A DNA stretch of 5,336 nucleotides from an uncultured Cytophagaceae bacterium (lineage in GTDB: Bacteria; Bacteroidota; Bacteroidia; Cytophagales; Microscillaceae), in assembly GCA_937899305.1 (NCBI GenBank), contig CALDJV010000369.1, positions 1 through 5,336 on the forward strand, in the 5' to 3' direction. The position numbers were made by a program, and so were the translations under genes. Position 1 is the stretch's first letter. The number at the start of each line of letters is the position of its first letter. Positions 1 through 5,336 of this stretch are shown in pieces. The notes beneath the pieces are model-generated. The model saw nothing but the letters and a program-made list of their open reading frames with translations. It did not search any database and was not told where the DNA came from.

Positions 1-1
1 A

Positions 2-97
2 TGTTCTCAAAAATGTATCATCATAACTCAACAAGTAGAAGTCTATCCAAGTGATACATTCAGAGTTCTATCCAACAATTTGTTGAAGAATCTCTGA
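2..97 (+). CDS. Possible C-terminal tail of an upstream gene (partial)
   Basis: The frame starting at base 2 is open from the window edge for 31 codons and ends at TGA 95-97, 29 bases before pyrH. The translated tail (for example TQQVEVYPSDTFRVLSNNLL) has a normal protein-like composition, but I recognise no family. An open run this short can easily occur by chance, and the region also carries small repeats that could be regulatory. If real, the gene would be co-oriented with pyrH and close enough to share its transcript. In many bacteria tsf or rpsB lies here, but nothing seen identifies this tail as either. Confidence 0.25.
   Translation, partial: CSQKCIIITQQVEVYPSDTFRVLSNNLLKNL
12..60. 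repeat. Inverted repeat upstream of pyrH
   Basis: AATGTATCA at 12-20 is exactly complementary to TGATACATT at 52-60, giving a 9-bp dyad with a 31-base spacer. No T-run follows, so it is not a convincing terminator. It could be an operator or a leader hairpin for pyrH, or chance. A 9-bp direct repeat, TCTATCCAA, overlaps the area at 42-50 and 67-75. Confidence 0.35.
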
Positions 98-126
98 TTT
101 AAAAACAGGGAATAATTTTTATTCGG

Positions 127-837
127 ATGAAATACAAACGCATTCTTTTAAAGTTAAGTGGAGAAGCTCTTGCTGGTGACAAACCAAGTGGTATTGACGC
201 GCAAAGGCTGGAGCAATATGCTCAGGAAATCAAAAAGGTAGTAGCCGAAAATATTGAAGTAGCCATTGTGATTGGCGGCGGTAATATTTTCCGGGGGGTA
301 GAAACAGTAGGTACTGGTATAGATCGGGTACAGGGAGACTACATGGGAATGTTGGCTACGGTTATCAATGGCATGGCCTTGCAAAGTTCTCTCGAGAGCC
401 ACGACGTTTTCACTCGGTTGATGTCTGGGATTAAAATGGAGCAAGTATGCGAACCATTTATTAAACGAAGAGCGGTAAGGCACCTTGAGAAAGGACGAGT
501 AGTGATTTTTGGTGCAGGGATTGGTAGTCCTTACTTTACTACTGATTCAGCAGCGAGTTTGCGGGCGATCGAGATTGAGGCGGACGTAGTACTCAAGGGA
601 ACCAAAGTAGATGGCGTATATACTGCTGATCCGGAAACGGATACGAATGCGACTCGTTTCTCAAATATTTCTTTTGAAGAAGTATACAGCAAGGGGTTGA
701 ATGTGATGGATATGACTGCATTTACACTTTGTAAAGAAAATAACTTGCCCATCATTGTTTTTGATATGAATACTCCTGGCAACTTACTCAAAGTAGTCAA
801 GGGCGAAGAAGTTGGAACGCTTATTACCGTAGACTAA
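127..837 (+). CDS. pyrH: UMP kinase (uridylate kinase), PyrH
   Basis: This cytosolic kinase phosphorylates UMP to UDP with ATP, the step that commits pyrimidines to UTP and CTP synthesis. At 236 residues it has the normal length of the bacterial enzyme, which belongs to the amino acid kinase fold rather than the eukaryotic UMP/CMP kinase fold. Family signatures are visible in order: KLSGEAL at residues 9-15, the nucleotide-binding GGGNIFRG at 50-57, the UMP-binding aspartate in GDYMGMLAT at 70-78 (D71), GSPYFTTDSAA at 133-143, and GTKVDGVYTADP at 158-169. The start ATG gives the family's usual N-terminus, and there is no Shine-Dalgarno sequence, as is normal in Bacteroidota. The gene is followed at once by a strong terminator-like hairpin and then frr. 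Bacterial homologues are hexameric and are regulated by GTP and UTP; that is family knowledge, not seen here. Confidence 0.97.
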   Translation: MKYKRILLKLSGEALAGDKPSGIDAQRLEQYAQEIKKVVAENIEVAIVIGGGNIFRGVETVGTGIDRVQGDYMGMLATVINGMALQSSLESHDVFTRLMSGIKMEQVCEPFIKRRAVRHLEKGRVVIFGAGIGSPYFTTDSAASLRAIEIEADVVLKGTKVDGVYTADPETDTNATRFSNISFEEVYSKGLNVMDMTAFTLCKENNLPIIVFDMNTPGNLLKVVKGEEVGTLITVD

Positions 838-838
838 A

Positions 839-880
839 AAAAACAAAAACTGACACCCACGGATGTCAGTTTTTGTTTTT
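839..880 (+). terminator. Strong intrinsic terminator between pyrH and frr
   Basis: The arm at 839-855 is perfectly complementary to 864-880, giving a 17-bp stem with an 8-base loop (856-863). The core ACTGACA/TGTCAGT pairs beneath A-rich and T-rich flanks, so the descending arm ends in a T-rich tract, as intrinsic terminators do. It starts two bases after the pyrH stop codon. It should end most pyrH transcripts or act as an attenuator before frr. The A/T symmetry means it could also work on the opposite strand, but no minus-strand gene ends there. Confidence 0.85.
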
Positions 881-946
881 ATAGATCAGTATACTAATGA
901 TGCAGAAGTATCTGCGTTGTTTCTCAAACAAAAAATACCTTGTAAA

Positions 947-1510
947 ATGGAAGAAGAAATACAAATGTATTTGGCGGAAGCCGAAGAGCTGATGGAAAAA
1001 GCAGTAACACATACCCATAATGAATTGAAAAAGATCCGCGCTGGCAAAGCATCTCCTAGCATGTTAGATTCTATTCAAGTGGAATACTATGGATCGCCTA
1101 CTCCTTTGAATCAAGTGGCCTCAGTGACTACCCCTGATGCTCGAACTTTGATGATACGCCCTTTTGAGAAATCGGTTATTCAGAATATCGAGAAGGCGAT
1201 TCGGGACAGTGATTTGGACCTGAATCCTCAAAATGATGGTGAAAACATCAGAATTAATATACCTGCCCTCACCGAAGAAAGAAGAAAGCAGCTTGTAAAG
1301 CAAGTGAAGCAAGAAATTGAGAAAGGCAAAGTGAGCATTCGTAATGTGCGAAAAGACATCAATGGTGGCTTGAAGGATTTGCAGAAGGAGGGGGCCTCAG
1401 AAGATGATGTGAAAAGAGCTGAAGAAAAAGTACAAAAGTTTACAGATAGCTATGTTGCCAAAGTAGATGAATTGTACCAGAAAAAAGAAGCGGAGTTGAT
1501 GACTGTGTAA
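947..1510 (+). CDS. frr: Ribosome recycling factor (RRF), Frr
   Basis: RRF works with EF-G to split the post-termination ribosome so that subunits can start a new round of translation. From ATG 947 the protein is 187 residues, close to the usual 185. Visible signatures are RAGKASPSMLD at 31-41, the domain II strand region around 45-105, INIPALTEERRKQLVK at 103-118, and RNVRKDIN at 132-139, where R135 aligns with the ribosome-contacting Arg132 of the E. coli protein. The C-terminal EAELM matches the family end. The frame stays open upstream to an ATG at 863, but that codon lies in the pyrH terminator hairpin and would add 28 residues unlike any RRF, so I reject it. An in-frame ATG at 965 (181 residues) is possible but less likely. 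There is no Shine-Dalgarno sequence. How frr is transcribed past the hairpin is not clear. Confidence 0.96.
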   Translation: MEEEIQMYLAEAEELMEKAVTHTHNELKKIRAGKASPSMLDSIQVEYYGSPTPLNQVASVTTPDARTLMIRPFEKSVIQNIEKAIRDSDLDLNPQNDGENIRINIPALTEERRKQLVKQVKQEIEKGKVSIRNVRKDINGGLKDLQKEGASEDDVKRAEEKVQKFTDSYVAKVDELYQKKEAELMTV

Positions 1511-1514
1511 CATC

Positions 1515-1544
1515 TTGAGTAACTCAATATCTGATTTGAGTTAC
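1515..1544 (+). repeat. Nested palindrome downstream of frr
   Basis: GTAACTCAA at 1519-1527 pairs perfectly with TTGAGTTAC at 1536-1544 (9 bp, 8-base loop). The left arm also lies in a smaller near-perfect palindrome, TTGAGTAACTCAA at 1515-1527, so two mutually exclusive foldings exist. It begins a few bases after the frr stop. It has no following T-run, so it may protect the 3' end of the transcript rather than terminate it. The rest of 1511-1607 shows nothing else. Confidence 0.4.
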
Positions 1545-1607
1545 CAAACGTAGCAAGATAACAACCATATTGATTTAAACCTGGTTGATTGACCTAGGTA
1601 GGATCAC

Positions 1608-1653
1608 AAATAAAAAATCCGATAAGTCGTATGCCTTATCGGATTTTTTATTT
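1608..1653. terminator. Bidirectional intrinsic terminator between convergent genes
   Basis: Bases 1608-1626 pair perfectly with 1635-1653, giving a 19-bp stem with an 8-base loop (1627-1634). The centre CCGATAAG/CTTATCGG is flanked by A-runs on the left arm and T-runs on the right arm, so each strand's transcript ends in a U-rich tract. It sits 97 bases past the frr stop and 16 bases past the stop of the convergent minus-strand gene, so it probably serves both. Confidence 0.88.
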
Positions 1654-1669
1654 TCAATCTTTCTTATTT

Positions 1670-2443
1670 CTACTCATCGTCATTTTCTGCTTCTCGTCGT
1701 CGTTTTTTATCTGCTTTACGAGGCTTGGGCATCATCCATTTGGCTTCTCGCGAATTGTATTGCAGCTTGTTAGAGCGTTTTCGACGGTAAGCTGGGGGAT
1801 TGGCATTTCGGCGACTAAAACCACGACGCAAACGTCGTTGGCTGTAGTTGGCCACTCGACGATGGCTACGAGATCGCGGAGCACGATAAGATCCTATTGA
1901 GGCACTTCTGGGAGCGCGAGGACCTGAACGACGTCGTAGGCGATAGGTTGTTTTACCCATAAAAGATGAAATACGACGGGCTTTGCTAGCGCGGTGCGCT
2001 TTGATATTGACCGAACGAAAACGACCTCGAAAACGACTGGAACTTCCTCTTCGAGAGGACTTGGCGGCACGATAACTTGAGACACCACCAGGAAAACGCT
2101 TTTTGCGAAGGTTTCCTTTTCGAGACGATTTGCGATAACGATAATTCCCAGTAAACTGACTTACTTTAGAGGGCCCTTTTTGTTTACCACGAGCCCGCAA
2201 ACGGTGAACCGCCAAACGGCCTCTTCTACCTCTACGGTTTCTATCAACCCTGATGTTACCCGTATAACGAGTGATTTTGGATTGAGTAGATTTTTTACGT
2301 TTACGGAAAGACTCAGAGCGATTGGGATTTTTAAGGGTCCGGTTATCTTCCTGAGCTTGGCTCTCAAAGTATCCTCCTATGCTAATGCAGAATACTAGGA
2401 TGAGTTGGATAAATCTTTTGAATAGTTCTTCTTTGACAGACAT
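1670..2443 (-). CDS. Secreted, highly arginine-rich repeat protein of unknown function
   Basis: I do not recognise a named family. The 257-residue product starts with a signal peptide: a basic N-terminus, a hydrophobic stretch at about 11-24, and a likely cleavage after SQA at 28-30 before Q31. The rest is extremely basic, with about 81 Arg and Lys against about 14 acidic residues in the whole protein. A degenerate repeat recurs: a basic residue, an Ile or Val, a Ser or Thr, an aromatic residue, often Gly, then a basic cluster. Examples are KITRYTGNIR (56-65), KVSQFTGNYR (93-102), RISSFMGKTTYR (157-168) and weaker SSYRA or GSYRA copies near 121 and 184. The tail is acidic (ENDDE). A promoter candidate lies about 70 bases upstream and a strong terminator follows. 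The signal peptide, repeats and terminator argue that it is real rather than a shadow. A polyanion-binding or structural role outside the inner membrane is inference. Confidence 0.75.
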   Translation of the reverse strand: MSVKEELFKRFIQLILVFCISIGGYFESQAQEDNRTLKNPNRSESFRKRKKSTQSKITRYTGNIRVDRNRRGRRGRLAVHRLRARGKQKGPSKVSQFTGNYRYRKSSRKGNLRKKRFPGGVSSYRAAKSSRRGSSSRFRGRFRSVNIKAHRASKARRISSFMGKTTYRLRRRSGPRAPRSASIGSYRAPRSRSHRRVANYSQRRLRRGFSRRNANPPAYRRKRSNKLQYNSREAKWMMPKPRKADKKRRREAENDDE

Positions 2444-2510
2444 CGTTAATTTGGGTTAGACATCTTTGTTCAGCGTACTTGCATTTTCGTTTGTAATATT
2501 ATAAACCAAA

Positions 2511-2518
2511 CAAAGATA
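2511..2518 (-). promoter_or_regulatory. Bacteroidota-type -7 promoter element for the arginine-rich gene
   Basis: Read on the minus strand this is TATCTTTG, an exact match to the Bacteroidota primary sigma -7 consensus TAnnTTTG. The expected TTG at about -33 is poor, with only TTAGTG near the right distance. Transcription would start near 2504 and give a leader of about 60 bases before the ATG at 2443. Confidence 0.5.
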
Positions 2519-2566
2519 GCAGTGTGTATAATTTAAATTCACTAACATATTCAAAATAAATGCCTA

Positions 2567-2595
2567 ACCTGGTCATTCAGGTATCCGAATGAACC
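2567..2595. repeat. Dyad-symmetric element in the intergenic region
   Basis: TCATTC at 2573-2578 pairs with GAATGA at 2587-2592. The match extends to GG (2571-2572) with CC (2594-2595) across one bulged base, and the central octamer AGGTATCC is itself near-palindromic. A second, overlapping hairpin, ACCTG (2567-2571) with CAGGT (2578-2582), would exclude the first. It lies about 50 bases upstream of the -7 element, where an operator could sit. The rest of the 2444-2734 gap shows no gene longer than about 25 codons and no clear terminator. Confidence 0.35.
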
Positions 2596-2734
2596 TATGT
2601 TGAGTTTGGGGCTTACCATTCTACGGTTAGATTGCGACCTTGTGGTGCTTTACTTATCATAAAGACAAATAGAACATCAAGACACTCACAGGCGCTAGGT
2701 AGCCAAAACTAGACAATTATGATGAGGATGTTAT

Positions 2735-3079
2735 TTAATAGCCACGCAACCCACGACTGGTACGAGATTCTTTTTTGAATCCGCGGTGCGTTTTGGTTTT
2801 ATTTTTCTTACGCTTTCTGCGCTTGAGTCTGGTTGTTTTTTTAACCAATCCAGTTCTTCGGTCTCGTTTTACCCTAATGTAAGCTTGCTGCTTATCGAGT
2901 ATTTTAAGGCTTTGTTTCCGAAGTTCTGCTGGAGTTTTTCCGCCACTTTCGAAGACCCTGATGGTTCCACCAGTGCTTCGTTCGTAAGCTGGACACTGCG
3001 CTCTTTGTGAACACGAGAAGGATAAAATGCCTAATAATGTAATAAAAAAATACGTGCGTATAAATTTTCGTGCTAACAT
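2735..3079 (-). CDS. Small, very basic predicted lipoprotein of unknown function
   Basis: I recognise no family. The 114-residue product has a basic N-terminus, a hydrophobic stretch at about 10-20, and a relaxed lipobox LSFSC with the cysteine at 23, typical of Bacteroidota lipoproteins, so it is probably lipid-anchored in the envelope. A second cysteine lies at 29 in CPAY. The mature part carries about 31 Arg and Lys against 6 acidic residues, densest in KTTRLKRRKRKKNKTK at 81-96, and ends in SRGLRGY. A short segment around 50-64 could form a helix. Its stop lies 291 bases before the start of the arginine-rich gene on the same strand, with no good terminator between, so read-through is possible. 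The nearest upstream gene is the E1 dehydrogenase, 99 bases away. The signal sequence supports a real gene. Its function is unknown. Confidence 0.7.
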   Translation of the reverse strand: MLARKFIRTYFFITLLGILSFSCSQRAQCPAYERSTGGTIRVFESGGKTPAELRKQSLKILDKQQAYIRVKRDRRTGLVKKTTRLKRRKRKKNKTKTHRGFKKESRTSRGLRGY

Positions 3080-3178
3080 GACGGGAATGTATTAATAAAT
3101 AATATAGTCTTTTTAAAAAACGACTTATTGATCACTTACGTATAAAAACTGGCTCAAGTTAGTCATTTTCAAGGATTT

Positions 3179-5167
3179 TTAAAAATTTAACAAGGTTGTC
3201 ATTTTTTCTTTGATGCGTTCTTTGGGCAAATAAATTTGTTCTAGCGTGGATGAAAACGGTACTGGAGTGTCCAAACTTCCTTCTCTCATGACGGGGGCAT
3301 CCAGGTATTGAAAACAGTGTTCTGCAATCCAGGCGGCTATTTCGGCCCCTATACCTCCAGTCAGGTTATCTTCGTGGGCTACAATCACTTTTCCGGTCTT
3401 TTTTACGGTAGCTTCTACTGCGGCTTTGTCCCAAGGCAGCAAAGTGCGCAAGTCGAGTATTTCAACCGTATCTGGCTGATTGGGAAACATTTCTGCTACA
3501 ATTTGTCTAGCCCAGTGTACCCCCATGCCATAGGTAATGATGGAAATATCTTCACCAGCTTGTACGACCCGTGCTTTGCCAATGGGTAGGGTGTAATAGT
3601 CATCTGGAATGTCTTCGGTAATGGAGCGATACAAGGCCTTGTGCTCAAAATACATAATGGGGTTGGGTTCTTCGATGGCCGCCGTGAGCAAACCTTTGGC
3701 ATCATAGGGGCTAGATGGATACACAATCTTCAACCCAGGGGTATGAAAGAACCAAGCTTCGTTGGATTGTGAGTGGAATGGACCAGCTCCTACACCTGCT
3801 CCAGTAGGCATACGTACCACCACATCGGCATTTTGCCCCCAACGATAATGAATTTTGGCCAGGTTATTCACAATTTGATTGAATCCGCAGGTTACAAAAT
3901 CGGCAAATTGCATTTCCACGATTGCTTTGTATTTCTTGACTGACAACCCAAGTCCAACTCCTAAAATGGCCGATTCACACAAAGGAGTGTTTCTTACCCG
4001 TGCTTTGCCAAAGTGATCCACAAAACCTTCAGTAATTTTGAATACACCACCATATTCAGCCACATCTTGCCCCATAACTACCGATTGAGGGTACTTTTCC
4101 ATGGCTTGTTTCAATCCATCCGAAATGGCATCTACAAACCGGCGACTGCTTCTGGCTTGAGACTGAGGAGGAGTCGGAGCAAAATCATAAGGAGCAAACA
4201 AGTCCCCTTCTTCATTGGTTACCGAAGCTTCGGGTAATGGTTCATTGTAAGCGGTTTCTAACCCAGTGTCTATTTCTTGCTTGATGGCTGATCTAATGTC
4301 TTGGATGAGGATATCGTTTAAAATGCCTTGACGTTTGAGGTATACTTCGTAGTTGGCGACGGGGTCTTTTTTGCCCCAGGCATCAAACAAATGCTGAGGA
4401 ACATACTTGGTTCCAGAGGCCTCTTCGTGTCCCCGCATTCTAAAAGTAAGGGCTTCTATGAGAATGGGACGAGGGTTTTGGCGCAACTCGTTAGAATAGT
4501 GCCTGACGGTGTTGTATACTTCCAGTAAGTTATTGCCATCTATTTGTACCGCTTCCATACCATAACCCACTCCTTTGTCCTTGAGCCAGGTACATTTATA
4601 TTGTTCGTTTACTGGGGTAGACAAGCCATACCCATTGTTTTCAATCATAAAAATGACCGGCAGGTTCCATACCGCAGCTACGTTCAATGCTTCGTGAAAC
4701 TCTCCTTCACTGGTTCCGCCATCACCACTAAAGGCAATGGTTACTTTTTTGTCGTGGCTGAGTAAATTGGCGAGCGCGATGCCACTTCCTACTGATAATT
4801 GAGGACCTAGGTGAGAAATCATCCCCACGATGTGATGTTCGTTTGAACCAAAATGAAAAGAACGATCCCGACCTTTGGTAAATCCTAGGTTTTTTCCTTG
4901 GAATTGGGAAAATAAACGTTCCAAAGGAATGTTTCGGCTGGTAAATACCCCCAAATTGCGATGAAGTGGTAAAATATAGTCGTCGGATTCAACGGCTAAA
5001 GTACTCCCCACTGCGATGGCTTCCTGGCCAATACCTGAAAACCATTTACTGATTCTACCCTGACGTAACAGAACCAGCATTTTTTCCTCAATCATGCGCG
5101 GCTTGAGAACATACTTGTAAAGTTCAAGGAGTAAGTCGTCGCGATAGTTTCGTCGGTCAAATTTCAT
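3179..5167 (-). CDS. Fused alpha/beta E1 component of a 2-oxo acid dehydrogenase complex (likely 2-oxoisovalerate/branched-chain type)
   Basis: This thiamine diphosphate enzyme decarboxylates a 2-oxo acid and passes the acyl group to the lipoyl arm of E2. The 662 residues join the usual two subunits in one chain. The alpha part (about 1-310) has GIGQEA at 45-50, HRN at 69-71, and the cofactor motif GDG at 148-150 through NN at 177-178, the normal spacing. An acidic, proline-containing linker (about 304-338) follows. The beta part (about 342-662) has GQDVAEYGGVFKITEG at 366-381, the cofactor-activating glutamate in TPLCE (E398), GPFHSQSNEA with the likely active-site histidine H465, and FEHKALYR at 507-514. 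The beta motifs fit branched-chain E1, but pyruvate or another 2-oxo acid cannot be excluded from sequence alone. The E2 and E3 partners are not in the window. The ATG at 5165-5167 gives a normal N-terminus and no catalytic residue looks lost. Confidence 0.93.
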   Translation of the reverse strand: MKFDRRNYRDDLLLELYKYVLKPRMIEEKMLVLLRQGRISKWFSGIGQEAIAVGSTLAVESDDYILPLHRNLGVFTSRNIPLERLFSQFQGKNLGFTKGRDRSFHFGSNEHHIVGMISHLGPQLSVGSGIALANLLSHDKKVTIAFSGDGGTSEGEFHEALNVAAVWNLPVIFMIENNGYGLSTPVNEQYKCTWLKDKGVGYGMEAVQIDGNNLLEVYNTVRHYSNELRQNPRPILIEALTFRMRGHEEASGTKYVPQHLFDAWGKKDPVANYEVYLKRQGILNDILIQDIRSAIKQEIDTGLETAYNEPLPEASVTNEEGDLFAPYDFAPTPPQSQARSSRRFVDAISDGLKQAMEKYPQSVVMGQDVAEYGGVFKITEGFVDHFGKARVRNTPLCESAILGVGLGLSVKKYKAIVEMQFADFVTCGFNQIVNNLAKIHYRWGQNADVVVRMPTGAGVGAGPFHSQSNEAWFFHTPGLKIVYPSSPYDAKGLLTAAIEEPNPIMYFEHKALYRSITEDIPDDYYTLPIGKARVVQAGEDISIITYGMGVHWARQIVAEMFPNQPDTVEILDLRTLLPWDKAAVEATVKKTGKVIVAHEDNLTGGIGAEIAAWIAEHCFQYLDAPVMREGSLDTPVPFSSTLEQIYLPKERIKEKMTTLLNF

Positions 5168-5225
5168 TTTCTGATAAGTTTTTTAAAGTTGTGTGTTTGT
5201 GTTCGAGGTAAGCATCAAGTACTGT

Positions 5226-5256
5226 GTAACATAAGTTTTTACTAATCCACTATCAA
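5226..5256 (-). promoter_or_regulatory. Weak promoter candidate for the E1 gene
   Basis: On the minus strand, TTG (5254-5256) is followed after 20 bases by TATGTTAC (5226-5233). The spacing fits the Bacteroidota pattern TTG-N19-21-TAnnTTTG, but the last two bases of the -7 box do not match. Transcription would start near 5220, about 50 bases before the ATG. Confidence 0.3.
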
Positions 5257-5261
5257 TCCTA

Positions 5262-5290
5262 TAAGCTATTATTTTGGTTTATAATACTTA
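5262..5290. repeat. AT-rich inverted repeat upstream of the E1 gene
   Basis: TAAG-C-TATTAT at 5262-5272 pairs with ATAATA-CTTA at 5281-5290, a 10-bp dyad with one bulged C and an 8-base loop. It sits just upstream of the promoter candidate, so an operator is possible, though low-complexity AT sequence makes chance plausible. Bases 5168-5225 and 5291-5336 show no other structure. Confidence 0.3.
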
Positions 5291-5336
5291 ACATGTTCGC
5301 CAAATACTGTGAATTATTATTGGTAAAAAAAAGGGG

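Noticed and set aside
895..915. Promoter-like or operator-like sequence before frr, including the small GCAGA/TCTGC stem at 902-915
   Set aside because: The best -7 candidate (TAATGATG at 895-902) misses half of the TTTG part, and a 5-bp stem is expected by chance.
1585..1900. Plus-strand open frames overlapping the end of the arginine-rich gene
   Set aside because: They begin in or before the terminator and run antisense to a gene with a signal peptide and repeats. Their translations look like arbitrary Leu/Phe/Ser-rich sequence.
2180..2398. Plus-strand 72-codon open frame
   Set aside because: It lies fully antisense to the arginine-rich gene, has no recognisable domain and no good promoter in front.
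2597..2662. Short plus-strand frame starting at ATG 2597 (21 codons, hydrophobic)
   Set aside because: It is too short and has no promoter or family signal, so it is not distinguishable from chance.
2786..3010. Plus-strand 74-codon open frame over the lipoprotein gene
   Set aside because: It is antisense to a frame with a lipoprotein signal and dense basic codons. Open antisense frames are common opposite such Arg/Lys-rich stretches.
3150..3178. Possible hairpin with T-run just after the E1 stop on the minus strand
   Set aside because: The stem is short with a mismatch and a bulge on the minus strand, too weak to call a terminator.
1..5336. Search for mobile elements, CRISPR arrays, tRNA or rRNA genes, toxin-antitoxin or defence genes
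   Set aside because: No transposase, long terminal repeats, regularly spaced repeats, RNA gene motifs or defence-type domains were visible.

Overview
The window looks like chromosomal housekeeping DNA from a member of the Bacteroidota, most likely a Cytophagales-type marine or environmental lineage. The phylum call rests on three things: no Shine-Dalgarno sequences ahead of clear genes, a TAnnTTTG-type -7 promoter element, and a single-chain E1 dehydrogenase with fused alpha and beta parts. The order-level guess is inference only.

Left part, plus strand: a possible tail of an upstream gene (2-97), then pyrH (UMP kinase, 127-837) and frr (ribosome recycling factor, best start 947, ending 1510). 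This is the widely conserved pyrH-frr pair. Here the two genes are separated by a perfect 17-bp hairpin that looks like an intrinsic terminator (839-880). The longest open frame for frr would start inside that hairpin, so its upstream ATG at 863 is almost certainly wrong.

Middle part, minus strand: frr converges on a gene for a secreted, extremely arginine-rich protein with degenerate repeats (1670-2443). The two genes share a bidirectional terminator (1608-1653). A second minus-strand gene (2735-3079) encodes a small, very basic predicted lipoprotein. The 291 bp between these two genes holds a good Bacteroidota-type promoter and a dyad-symmetric element of unknown role. This pair of cell-envelope polycationic proteins is the least explained part of the window.

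Right part, minus strand: a 662-residue fused alpha/beta E1 component of a 2-oxo acid dehydrogenase complex (3179-5167), probably of the branched-chain type. It is followed by about 170 bp of upstream DNA with a weak promoter candidate.

The genes do not form one pathway. pyrH and frr serve nucleotide supply and translation, the E1 gene serves central or branched-chain catabolism, and the two basic proteins are probably exported and structural or polyanion-binding. I saw no RNA gene, insertion sequence, CRISPR array, phage gene or defence system.
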